Shown here: one piece after another, positions 1 through 6,215 of the stretch | Layout of the letters: each line of letters starts with the position of its first letter | Numbering within the stretch: position 1 is the first letter of the stretch | Assembly: GCA_031277155.1 (NCBI GenBank) | Contig: JAITMW010000144.1 | Coordinates: 1 to 7,664 of the forward strand | Source: Clostridiales bacterium | GTDB lineage: Bacteria > Bacillota > Clostridia > Lachnospirales > WRAX01 | Direction: 5' to 3' | DNA: 7,664 bases | Program-made: the position numbers and the translations under genes | The notes under the pieces: generated by a model | Databases searched by the model: none | What the model saw: the letters and a program-made list of their open reading frames with translations, nothing else | Told to the model about the DNA's origin: nothing

Positions 1-641
1 AAGAAGGCGCCGCGGTCTATATCGCCGCGCCTTGCGACATTAATTTTCACCACGGCGGAATGTACATCAGGCCGCGGGAAAAAGCAGTTTGGCGGCACAT
101 TGGCCACCAGGGACACCGCGCCGTAATATGCCACGGACAGCGTAAGCAGCCCGTATGCCTTTGTGGAAGGCGCAGCCAGCATCCTGTCCGCCACCTCTTT
201 TTGCACCATCACAACCAGGGTGTCCACAGGCAAATCATTTTCCAGCACGGCAAAGATGATGGGTGTTGTGATATAATACGGCAGATTTGCCACAAGTTTG
301 GCGCGCAAAAAGCCCGATTGCGCGATGATTTCGCCCAAATCGGCCTTTAGGATATCCTGATTCAAAATTTCAACATTGGGGGGTGCCGTGCCGCGCAATA
401 TGCCCGCGAGATTTGCGTCAATTTCAATGGCTATCACCTTGCGGGCGGCGCGGGCAAGCTCTGCCGTAAGCACGCCGAGGCCGGGGCCCACTTCGATAAT
501 CAATTCGTCCTTTGAAACTTCGGCGGCATCAACAATTTTGCCGGGCACACGCGGGTCTGTTAAAAAATTTTGCCCCAGATTTTTCTTGGGATGCAGGCCA
601 TGCAGCGCCAAAATTTTTCTGGCGTTTATATGCTCGCTCAT
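1..641 (-). CDS. rsmA: 16S rRNA (adenine(1518)-N6/adenine(1519)-N6)-dimethyltransferase RsmA/KsgA, 3' end cut by window edge
   Basis: RsmA uses S-adenosylmethionine to dimethylate two adjacent adenines in the 3'-terminal hairpin of 16S rRNA, a late step of small-subunit assembly in the cytoplasm. I translated 213 residues from the complement; the family is usually about 270-290 aa, so roughly the last quarter is missing beyond the left edge. Visible motifs are NLGQNFL (residues 21-27), the SAM-binding loop VGPGLGVLT (51-59), the acidic E73 at the end of strand 2, QD (95-96), and the catalytic motif NLPYYITTP (119-127). FFPRPDVHS near residue 187 is also typical. The start is the ATG at 641, whose ATG shares bases with the TGA of dapB (ATGA on the minus strand, 638-641). 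This implies translational coupling, and no promoter of its own is seen. Identification is secure; only the C-terminus is unseen. Confidence 0.97.
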   Translation of the reverse strand, partial: MSEHINARKILALHGLHPKKNLGQNFLTDPRVPGKIVDAAEVSKDELIIEVGPGLGVLTAELARAARKVIAIEIDANLAGILRGTAPPNVEILNQDILKADLGEIIAQSGFLRAKLVANLPYYITTPIIFAVLENDLPVDTLVVMVQKEVADRMLAAPSTKAYGLLTLSVAYYGAVSLVANVPPNCFFPRPDVHSAVVKINVARRGDIDRGAF

Positions 642-1393
642 GTCAGCAAATCGTCCATGCCATACAGTCCCGCGGGCTTTGCCGCCACCAGCTTCGCCGC
701 GCGCAAAATGCCCCGGGCATAAATTTCCCGGGAGGAGGCGTTGTGCGTAATTTCCAGCGTCTCGCCCTCGCCCGCAAACAGCACGGTGTGTTCGCCAACG
801 ATGGAGCCGCCGCGTATGGCGTGCATACCAATTTCGGCGGCATCCCGCCTTTGTCTGCGGCCGCTGCGGTCATAAACCGGCTGCCTGTGGCCCAGCTGGT
901 CAATAATGCCCTTTGCAAGCATATTGGCCGTGCCGCTTGGGGCGTCCAGCTTGCCGCTGTGGTGCTTTTCTATGATTTCAATGTCAAAACCCGCGTCGGC
1001 CAAGGCCTTTGCGGCCATTTGCGAAAGGCGCGACATCAGATGTATACCAAGGGACATATTTGCGGACACAAAAACGGGAATTTTCTCGGCGGCGGCGTGA
1101 ATTTTTCGTATTGTGCCGTCGTCCAGGGCCGTGGTGCAAATGACCAGGGGCATTTTTTTTGCCACGGCCTGTGAGACCAGGCCGCTGACGGCGGGTGCCA
1201 CAGAGCAGTCCACCACCACGTCGGCAATGTCGGCGCAGCTTGCCAAATCGGCATATATCGGAAAGGCCGTGCCGCCCGGGGGCGCAATGTCTATGCCCGC
1301 CACAATTTTGCAGTCGTTTTTCATGTCTTCGGCGGCCATCCTGCATACAGAAAGGCCCAAGCGCCCAAGGCCGTGTACAATGATTTTCAGCAT
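638..1393 (-). CDS. dapB: 4-hydroxy-tetrahydrodipicolinate reductase DapB
   Basis: DapB reduces 4-hydroxy-tetrahydrodipicolinate with NAD(P)H in the diaminopimelate/lysine pathway, which supplies peptidoglycan and protein synthesis in the cytoplasm. The product is 251 aa, normal for Gram-positive DapB. It starts with a Rossmann loop HGLGRLG (residues 7-13) and has VDCS (61-64), CTTAL (86-90, the usual TTG region), SANMSLGIH (110-118) and the substrate/catalytic signature EKHHSGKLDAPSGT (142-155), with H144, H145 and K148. I chose the ATG at 1393 because AAAAGGAG lies 6 nt upstream and the protein then begins directly at the first strand. The reading frame stays open to 1459, but those 22 extra codons cover the promoter and have no ribosome site. 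It is the first gene of a leftward unit with rsmA, overlapping it by 4 nt. Transcription is probably from the sigma-A-type promoter at 1413-1441. Confidence 0.97.
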   Translation of the reverse strand: MLKIIVHGLGRLGLSVCRMAAEDMKNDCKIVAGIDIAPPGGTAFPIYADLASCADIADVVVDCSVAPAVSGLVSQAVAKKMPLVICTTALDDGTIRKIHAAAEKIPVFVSANMSLGIHLMSRLSQMAAKALADAGFDIEIIEKHHSGKLDAPSGTANMLAKGIIDQLGHRQPVYDRSGRRQRRDAAEIGMHAIRGGSIVGEHTVLFAGEGETLEITHNASSREIYARGILRAAKLVAAKPAGLYGMDDLLT

Positions 1394-1412
1394 AATATTC
1401 TCCTTTTGGATA

Positions 1413-1441
1413 ATTATACTGTCCGCCTGTGATTTAGTCAA
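1413..1441 (-). promoter_or_regulatory. sigma-A-type promoter of dapB-rsmA
   Basis: On the minus strand TTGACT (complement of 1436-1441) is followed by a 17-nt spacer and a perfect TATAAT (complement of 1413-1418). The predicted start is about 1406, just before the AAAAGGAG ribosome site, giving a very short leader. Its -35 box is only 11 nt from the -35 box of the divergent promoter at 1453-1481. Confidence 0.8.
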
Positions 1442-1452
1442 GGAAAAAATAT

Positions 1453-1481
1453 TTGACAAGTTGAGTTTATTGTGATATATT
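1453..1481 (+). promoter_or_regulatory. strong extended -10 promoter of the DUF1492-like gene
   Basis: A perfect -35 TTGACA (1453-1458), a 17-nt spacer ending in TGA (1473-1475), and -10 TATATT (1476-1481) form an extended -10 promoter. The expected start is near 1488, about 38 nt before the ATG at 1526. The -10 box and start site are overlapped by the dyad at 1479-1508. Confidence 0.8.
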
Positions 1482-1508
1482 AGAATTATGAATATTAGTG
1501 ATTCTAAT
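1479..1508. promoter_or_regulatory. candidate operator or leader hairpin: inverted repeat over the -10/start region
   Basis: ATTAGAAT (1479-1486) and ATTCTAAT (1501-1508) are perfect inverted 8-mers separated by 14 nt. A further ATTAG (1494-1498) inside the spacer also pairs with CTAAT (1504-1508). The block spans the end of the -10 box and the probable start site, where a repressor site would be placed. The A+T richness of the stretch means chance pairing is a real alternative, and no cognate protein can be named. Confidence 0.4.
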
Positions 1509-1525
1509 TCAAGGAGGCGGGTATC

Positions 1526-1960
1526 ATGGATGTAAAAAGCTATTTTTCAAAAGTGTTTGCAATTGAAAGCCGCATAGGCAAGCTATGCGATAAAATCGAA
1601 GCCCTGCGGGCGGCGCAAACAGCCGGCAGCGGCCTGGGCGGCGGCCCCTATGTGCAAAAAAGCCGAAATTATAGAAGGCAAGAGGATATTTCGGTATCTG
1701 TTTTGGAGCTGGAAGGGGAGGCGGCCAGGGCAAGGATGTCTTTGCTGGCTTTGGAGACCCAAATAAGGGAGATGTCGCGAAATCTCTCAAGCCCCACGGC
1801 CCGGGCCATAATAACATGGCGGTATATTTGCCGCCTAAAATGGAAGGATATTGCGGAGCGGGCACAGATGTCGGAAATGCAAATTATTAGAGAACATAAT
1901 GCAGCTTTGGCGCAGCTTGAAATCTTCAATAATGGATTGACAAATAGTATTGCAAATTAG
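1526..1960 (+). CDS. DUF1492/ArpU-like small regulator with a sigma-70 region-4-type helix-turn-helix
   Basis: A 144-aa soluble protein. Residues 1-35 are helical (YFSKVFAIESRIGKLCDKI), followed by a Gly-rich loop (34-40), a basic stretch KSRNYRRQ (45-52), a long amphipathic helix (about 54-86), and a C-terminal block around TWRYICRLKWKDIAERAQM (97-115) leading into an IIREHNAAL helix. This order, and the pattern R-Y-I-x-x-x-x-W-x-x-I-A, resemble the DUF1492 family and related phage late-gene activators (ArpU/RinA type), whose C-terminus folds like sigma-70 region 4. That is recognition by eye, so the DNA-binding and transcriptional role is inferred. The start ATG has AAGGAGG 8 nt upstream and a near-consensus promoter. 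No phage genes are adjacent; rex follows after 38 nt, and the rex promoter's -35 box lies inside this gene's 3' end. It may be a domesticated phage-type regulator. Confidence 0.72.
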   Translation: MDVKSYFSKVFAIESRIGKLCDKIEALRAAQTAGSGLGGGPYVQKSRNYRRQEDISVSVLELEGEAARARMSLLALETQIREMSRNLSSPTARAIITWRYICRLKWKDIAERAQMSEMQIIREHNAALAQLEIFNNGLTNSIAN

Positions 1961-1966
1961 TATAAT
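1937..1966 (+). promoter_or_regulatory. sigma-A-type promoter of rex
   Basis: TTGACA (1937-1942), an 18-nt spacer and TATAAT (1961-1966) form a near-perfect promoter. The -35 box is within the last codons of the preceding gene and the -10 box begins immediately after its TAG stop. The expected start is about 1973, giving a leader of about 26 nt for rex and allowing rex expression independent of the upstream gene. Confidence 0.75.
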
Positions 1967-1975
1967 ATTTAACAA
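1958..1975. promoter_or_regulatory. candidate Rex box (autoregulatory operator)
   Basis: Clostridial Rex boxes approximate TTGTTAA-N4-TTAACAA. Here the right half-site TTAACAA (1969-1975) is perfect. The left half, TAGTATA (1958-1964), matches 4 of 7 positions, so 11 of 14 overall. It overlaps the -10 box and start site of rex, where NADH-sensitive autorepression would act. The weak left half keeps this tentative. Confidence 0.4.
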
Positions 1976-1998
1976 AGCGAAACAAAAGGGGTGAGAGC

Positions 1999-2655
1999 AT
2001 GAAAGGCGATAAAAAAGTGTCTATGGCTGTCATACAGCGGCTGCCCAGGTATTACAGATATTTGGGGGACTTGATTGATAACGGTATCGAGCGCATTTCG
2101 TCCAAAGAGCTTTCGGTGCGTATGGGCATCACCGCCAGCCAAATCCGGCAGGATTTAAACAATTTTGGCTCTTTTGGACAGCAGGGCTATGGGTATAATG
2201 TGCAGTGGCTGTATGAGGAAATTGGAAGCATCCTCGGGCTGGACAGGTCTTACACATTGATATTGATTGGGGCGGGCAACTTTGGTCAGGCGCTGGCAGG
2301 ATATCCATATTTTGCTAAGCGGGGCTATAATTTCACGGCGCTTTTTGACAATGACACTGAAATTATAGGCAAAACCGTGGGCGGTGCCTCTGTTTTTGAT
2401 GTGGCCAAGCTGCCGCAATATTTGCAAGAGCATCATGTTGACATTGCCGTGCTGACGCTGCCGGGCTATGTGGCGCAGCAGGCGGCGGGGGTTTTGGCAA
2501 ATTCGGGCATAAAAGGCATTTGGAATTTTTCCGGCATAGACCTGCGTGTGCCGAGCAGCATGATTGTAGAAAATGTGCGCCTGACAGACAGTTTGATGAC
2601 ATTATCGTATATGATAAATGAGGACGAAATATTGGAAAGAGTGAGTGTGGATTAA
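1999..2655 (+). CDS. rex: redox-sensing transcriptional repressor Rex
   Basis: Rex is a homodimeric repressor that binds DNA when NADH/NAD+ is low and releases it as NADH accumulates, controlling fermentation and NADH-oxidising genes. The 218-aa product has the full architecture. Residues about 10-62 are a winged helix, including RLPRYYRYL (14-22), SSKELSVRMGITASQIRQDL (34-53) and the wing FGSFGQQGYGYN. Residues about 85-200 are a Rossmann NADH domain with GAGNFGQAL (91-99) and the strand-2 acidic residue in LFDND (115-119). The end contains the conserved WNFSGIDLRVP stretch and a C-terminal swap helix. ATG 1999 follows an AAGGGGTGA ribosome site; a second ATG at codon 9 has none. It has its own promoter at 1937-1966. 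The next gene starts inside its last codons, so the DUF445 protein is probably cotranscribed. Confidence 0.98.
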   Translation: MKGDKKVSMAVIQRLPRYYRYLGDLIDNGIERISSKELSVRMGITASQIRQDLNNFGSFGQQGYGYNVQWLYEEIGSILGLDRSYTLILIGAGNFGQALAGYPYFAKRGYNFTALFDNDTEIIGKTVGGASVFDVAKLPQYLQEHHVDIAVLTLPGYVAQQAAGVLANSGIKGIWNFSGIDLRVPSSMIVENVRLTDSLMTLSYMINEDEILERVSVD

Positions 2656-3946
2656 TTTGGAATATCTTTCATTGCTATTTGTGCCGCTGGTTGGCGCCGT
2701 CATAGGCTATTCTACAAATATGCTGGCCATCACAATGCTGTTTCGGCCCCATCACGAAATACGCCTGTTTGGCCGCCGCCTGCCCTTTACGCCGGGGCTG
2801 GTGCCGCGCCAGCAAAAACAGCTGGCGCAGAAGATGTCGGCCAGTTTGGCGGAAAATGTGCTGACCAGCCAGGCATTGGCAGAGGCGGCGTCAAACACGG
2901 GAATTGTCGACGGCATTGTGAAAATGATTCAGGGCTTTGCGGACAATATCATTGAAAGTGACGAGGCCATATCAAAAATCCTGGCGGATGTACTGAAGCG
3001 TGATGAGGGCGAGCTTGTAGATTGGCTGACGCAAAATTCCGAAAGGCTTACAAGCAAGATTATTGGCGCATTGCGGGAATATGCCGAAAACACGGCGATG
3101 CCATATCTGCAAAGCGAGGATTTTGCCCGGCTTTTAACGGACTTTGCGAGGACTTCGTTGGCAAGCGCGCAAAGCAGCGACAAAAAGCTGTCGGATGTTG
3201 TGCCGGCGGGGGTTGTCTCGGCTGTAAAATCAGCCGCAAAGGACAATATGCACCGTCTTGCGCCCGCCTGCCGCAAACTTTTGGAAGACGAAAGGGTTGA
3301 TGCCCGCCTGCGGGAGCTTGTGGGCAAAATCGCAAAGGAAAGCACCGGCGGCATTTTGGGGCTGTTTGTAAACGCCGACAAAATTTACGAAAGCATCGTG
3401 AAAAACCTGTTGGAATATCTGGACGACTTGGAAAATCACGCGCTGATTTATGAGAAATTGACAGCATTTGTCGACGGCATCATGGAAAGAGAGCTTGGGT
3501 GGCTGGTTGGCTGGCTTAATCGTGAAAAGACAGAAAATTGCATGGCGGCAGGGGTTGCCGCCATGCAAAGAAACCTGCGGCAAGAGCATGTCAGCAAGAT
3601 TTTTGACGGCATCTCCCGGGCGTCTGATGTAAAAAGGGCCGCGCACAGCCTGCTGTCGCTGACACCAAGCCAAATTATCCCAAAGGGCGCGGAATATAAA
3701 GCATCGGTGGACAAGCTGGTGCGCAATGCCGTGACTATGTTGGCGCAAAAAGCGGGGCGGCACATCGTGGGCGCGCTGGATGTGGCTAAAATTGCCCAAG
3801 AGCGCATAAATGCCTTTGAAAGCAGGGAAATAGAGCGCCTGGTGAAAAATGTGGCGGGTGTGCAGCTGAAATGGATTGTAAGGCTGGGCGGCCTGCTGGG
3901 CTTCATTATGGGATTTTTCCCGGCTGTTTTCAATTTGCTGATTTAA
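2645..3946 (+). CDS. DUF445 family (YheB-like) membrane protein
   Basis: A 433-aa protein with a transmembrane segment at each end and a long, mostly helical, charged middle. The N-terminal membrane segment (about 5-33) carries the family signature GYSTNMLAITMLFRP (21-35), followed by PFTPGLVPRQQKQLAQKM (47-64). The C-terminus (about 411-433) is GGLLGFIMGFFPAVFNLLI. This is the layout of the DUF445/YheB family, whose function is not established; Bacillus relatives are spore-associated, but that role cannot be inferred here. The start is taken as GTG 2645, 11 nt inside the end of rex, with GGAAAG at 2634-2639; a TTG at 2657 is an alternative that loses only four residues. No separate promoter is seen, so it is probably translated from the rex message. 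An unusual perfect 13-bp inverted repeat lies at codons 298-308. Confidence 0.9.
   Translation: MWINLEYLSLLFVPLVGAVIGYSTNMLAITMLFRPHHEIRLFGRRLPFTPGLVPRQQKQLAQKMSASLAENVLTSQALAEAASNTGIVDGIVKMIQGFADNIIESDEAISKILADVLKRDEGELVDWLTQNSERLTSKIIGALREYAENTAMPYLQSEDFARLLTDFARTSLASAQSSDKKLSDVVPAGVVSAVKSAAKDNMHRLAPACRKLLEDERVDARLRELVGKIAKESTGGILGLFVNADKIYESIVKNLLEYLDDLENHALIYEKLTAFVDGIMERELGWLVGWLNREKTENCMAAGVAAMQRNLRQEHVSKIFDGISRASDVKRAAHSLLSLTPSQIIPKGAEYKASVDKLVRNAVTMLAQKAGRHIVGALDVAKIAQERINAFESREIERLVKNVAGVQLKWIVRLGGLLGFIMGFFPAVFNLLI
3538..3568. repeat. perfect 13-bp inverted repeat inside the DUF445 gene
   Basis: TTGCATGGCGGCA (3538-3550) and its exact complement TGCCGCCATGCAA (3556-3568) flank a 5-nt loop, GGGGT. 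In frame it encodes a palindrome-like M-A-A-G-V-A-A-M run. On the minus strand the stem is followed at once by TTTTCTGTCTTTTC, so it looks like an intrinsic terminator for antisense transcription. On the plus strand no T-run follows. Confidence 0.7.
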
Positions 3947-3955
3947 TGGTATAAT
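3927..3955 (+). promoter_or_regulatory. extended -10 promoter, probably for tkt
   Basis: TATAAT (3950-3955) is preceded by TGG, an extended -10 motif, and 17 nt further upstream by TTTTCA (3927-3932), which matches TTGACA at four of six positions. It sits on the 3' end of the DUF445 gene. Transcription would begin near 3962 and the message would carry a leader of about 265 nt with all four hairpins at 3974-4185. I see no better promoter nearer to tkt. Confidence 0.55.
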
Positions 3956-3973
3956 AGACTTTACCGGCTTTAA

Positions 3974-4068
3974 CAGCGGGCGAGCGCAGCTCGCCCCTAC
4001 AAAACCTAAAAAAGATGCGGCCGATGCCGGAAGTGTCCACCGTAGGGGCGACCTGCGGTCGCCCGCTG
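3974..4068. mobile_element. paired-palindrome repeat element 1 (MITE/REP-like)
   Basis: Two 27-nt units in inverted orientation, 3974-4000 and 4042-4068, enclose 41 nt of unrelated sequence. The left unit has stem GGGCGAGC/GCTCGCCC with loop GCA. The right unit has stem GGGCGACC/GGTCGCCC with loop TGC. The ends read CAGCGGGCGA inward from both sides and CCCCTAC/GTAGGGG at the inner borders. No coding capacity and no clear target duplication are visible. Short non-autonomous element or REP-type pair is inference from structure and from the second copy nearby. Confidence 0.7.
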
Positions 4069-4113
4069 TATGTTCGTAACATTTGCGTCTTACTGAAGTT
4101 TCTTGGGCTCTTA

Positions 4114-4185
4114 CAGCGGGCGAGCACAGCTCGCCCCTACCTCGTATCATGTGTCATTGTAGGGGCGACCTTTGGTCGCCCGCTG
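4114..4185. mobile_element. paired-palindrome repeat element 2 (MITE/REP-like)
   Basis: This is a second copy of the arrangement at 3974-4068 in the same orientation, 45 nt downstream. The left unit is 4114-4140 (stem GGGCGAGC/GCTCGCCC, loop ACA) and the right unit 4159-4185 (stem GGGCGACC/GGTCGCCC, loop TTT), with only 18 nt between. The outer and inner sequences of each 27-nt unit match those of element 1 apart from loop bases, while the internal spacer is unrelated. It lies directly ahead of the tkt ribosome site. Confidence 0.7.
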
Positions 4186-4226
4186 CCCAAGCGCCACGAC
4201 AAATTAATCATCAGGAGGGAAAACCC

Positions 4227-6215
4227 ATGACAAACATTGACAATCTCTGCATCAACACCATTCGCCTGCTTTCCGCCGACGCGGTGCAGGCCGCAAATTC
4301 CGGCCACCCGGGCCTGCCCCTGGGCGCGGCACCCATGGCATATACCGCCTGGGCGCGGCATATGGCGCATAATCCAAAAAACAGCGCCTGGCGCAATCGG
4401 GATCGCTTTGTGCTGTCTGCCGGCCATGGCTCTACACTGCTATATTCTTTGCTGCATGTGTTTGGCTATAAATTGTCCTTGGACGATTTGCGCCGCTTCC
4501 GCAAGACTGGCTCAGCCACGGCGGGCCACCCCGAATATGACCATACCGACGGCGTGGAAATCACCACCGGCCCGCTGGGGCAAGGTATTGCAAATGCCGT
4601 GGGCATGGCCTGGGCCGAAAATTATCTTGCCGCAAATTTCAACAAGCCCAATTTCCCGGTGGTCGACCATTATACATATGTGCTGTGCGGCGATGGCTGC
4701 TTGCAGGAGGGCGTGGCCTCCGAGGCGGCGTCCCTGGCGGGCACTTTAAAGCTGGGCAAGCTGATTTTGCTGTACGATTCCAACAATATCACCATTGAGG
4801 GCAACACGGAAATTTCCTTCACAGAGGATGTGCTAAAGCGGCACGCGGCCTATGGCTGGCATGTGCAAAAGGTGGATGACGGCAATGATGTGGGTGCCAT
4901 TTCTGCCGCAATACAGGCCGCAAAAGATGCGACACGCGCGCCATCCATCATAGAAATCAAAACGCAAATCGGCTTTGGTTCGCCGGGCAAGCAGGGCAAG
5001 GCTTCGGCCCATGGCGAGCCCTTGGGAGTGGACGAACTGGCCGCCACCAAGAAAAATTTGGGCTTTAATCCCGAAGAATTCTTCCATGTGCCCGATGAAG
5101 TTAAAAAGAAAATGCAAGAATTGCAAAAAGAAAACCAGAAAAAAGAGGACGACTGGAACAAGCTGGTTGATGGCTACAAAAAGGCCCATCCCGAAGATTT
5201 TGCGCGGATGGAGGTTTGGTATAGCGGCAACCTTCCCAATTTTTTGGCCGATAAGGACTTTTGGACATACGAGGGCAATATAGCCACACGCGTCTCCTCG
5301 GAAAAGGTGCTTAACAAGGTGGCCGCACTGGTGCCAAATTTGTTTGGCGGCGCCGCTGACCTCGCCCCTTCCACAAAGACCATAATGGCCGGGCGCGGCA
5401 GCTATTCCGCCGCAAACCCCACAGGCGCCAACCTGCATTTTGGCGTGCGCGAACACGCAATGAGCGCAATCGCCAACGGCATGGCCGTCCATGGCGGCCT
5501 GCGCCCATATGTGGCCGGCTTTTTTGTGTTTAGCGATTACGCAAAGCCCGCCCTGCGCTTGGCTGCGATGATGGGCCTGCCCGTCATCAGCATTTTCACC
5601 CACGATTCCATTGGCGTGGGTGAAGACGGCCCAACACATCAGCCCATAGAGCATCTGGCGGCGCTGCGCAGCATCCCCAATTTTACGGTGATACGCCCAT
5701 GCGATACAAATGAGACTGCGGCGGCCTGGACGGCGGCAATGACGCGCAAAAACAGCCCCACAGCCATTGTGCTTACAAGGCAAAATACACAGCTGCTGGC
5801 AGAAACGGGTAAAGGCGCGCTAAAGGGTGCGTATATCCTAAAAGACAGCGAGGGCGGCTCCGCACCGGATATTATCTTGATGGCGACAGGCTCGGAAGTA
5901 GAGCTGATTTACAACGCCCATGCGGAACTAAAAAAGCAGGGCATAAACGCAAGAGTGGTCTCCATGCCCAGCTGGGAAATTTTTGAAGAGCAGAGCGAGG
6001 AATATAAGCAAAGCGTGCTGCCCAAAGGCATCACAAAGCGCCTTGCTGTCGAAGCCGCGTCACCCTTTGGCTGGGCGCGTTATGTCGGCCCGGATGGCGG
6101 CATCATCGCCATAGACGGCTTTGGCAAGTCCGGCCCCGCCGCAGAGCTTTTTGCGGAATTTGGTTTTACGGTGGAAAATGTGGCGGCAAGGGCCATTGAA
6201 ATCATACAGGCATAG
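4227..6215 (+). CDS. tkt: transketolase
   Basis: Thiamine-diphosphate enzyme moving two-carbon ketol units between sugar phosphates in the non-oxidative pentose phosphate pathway, supplying ribose 5-phosphate and erythrose 4-phosphate. The 662-aa product is full length and single-chain. Seen in order: SGHPGLPLGAAPMAY (from residue 25, with H27), SAGHGS (64-69, H67), GPLGQGIANAVG, the ThDP motif GDGCLQEG (from 155) ending with the Asn-rich DSNNITIEGN, the substrate loop GKASAHGEPLG, ADLAPSTKT, the pyrimidine-domain GVREHAMSAI with catalytic E409, and FTHDSIGVGEDGPTHQP (H459 region). ATG 4227 is preceded by AGGAGGG with a 7-nt gap. The frame is open back to 4083, but that part translates the repeat elements. 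A terminator-like hairpin follows 11 nt after the stop. It is probably monocistronic from the promoter at 3927-3955. Confidence 0.98.
   Translation: MTNIDNLCINTIRLLSADAVQAANSGHPGLPLGAAPMAYTAWARHMAHNPKNSAWRNRDRFVLSAGHGSTLLYSLLHVFGYKLSLDDLRRFRKTGSATAGHPEYDHTDGVEITTGPLGQGIANAVGMAWAENYLAANFNKPNFPVVDHYTYVLCGDGCLQEGVASEAASLAGTLKLGKLILLYDSNNITIEGNTEISFTEDVLKRHAAYGWHVQKVDDGNDVGAISAAIQAAKDATRAPSIIEIKTQIGFGSPGKQGKASAHGEPLGVDELAATKKNLGFNPEEFFHVPDEVKKKMQELQKENQKKEDDWNKLVDGYKKAHPEDFARMEVWYSGNLPNFLADKDFWTYEGNIATRVSSEKVLNKVAALVPNLFGGAADLAPSTKTIMAGRGSYSAANPTGANLHFGVREHAMSAIANGMAVHGGLRPYVAGFFVFSDYAKPALRLAAMMGLPVISIFTHDSIGVGEDGPTHQPIEHLAALRSIPNFTVIRPCDTNETAAAWTAAMTRKNSPTAIVLTRQNTQLLAETGKGALKGAYILKDSEGGSAPDIILMATGSEVELIYNAHAELKKQGINARVVSMPSWEIFEEQSEEYKQSVLPKGITKRLAVEAASPFGWARYVGPDGGIIAIDGFGKSGPAAELFAEFGFTVENVAARAIEIIQA

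Noticed and set aside
512..1174. A 220-codon plus-strand open frame across rsmA/dapB
   Set aside because: It lies opposite two well-supported genes and its product has no recognisable domain; G+C-rich coding sequence commonly keeps the opposite strand open.
1394..1459. Longer DapB starting at 1459
   Set aside because: The extra 22 codons cover the TTGACT/TATAAT promoter and the ribosome site of the 1393 start, and they add residues before the usual first strand.
4070..4082. Inverted repeat ATGTT-CGT-AACAT between the two repeat elements, considered as a Rex or other operator
   Set aside because: The arms are only 5 bp, the spacing does not fit the Rex pattern, and it is far from the predicted promoter.
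3230..4150. A 306-codon minus-strand open frame across the DUF445 gene and the repeats
   Set aside because: It mirrors the DUF445 coding region and repeat palindromes, is low-complexity, and shows no family motif.
3974..4185. CRISPR array
   Set aside because: The repeats alternate in orientation, spacers are 18-45 nt and irregular, and no cas gene is present.
4083..4226. In-frame N-terminal extension of transketolase by 48 codons
   Set aside because: It translates the palindromic repeat element, has no ribosome site at 4083, and the ATG at 4227 has a good AGGAGGG and gives the normal family N-terminus.
4833..5783. A 316-codon minus-strand open frame inside tkt
   Set aside because: It is a shadow of transketolase codons rich in Cys, His and Gly, with no ribosome site or domain.
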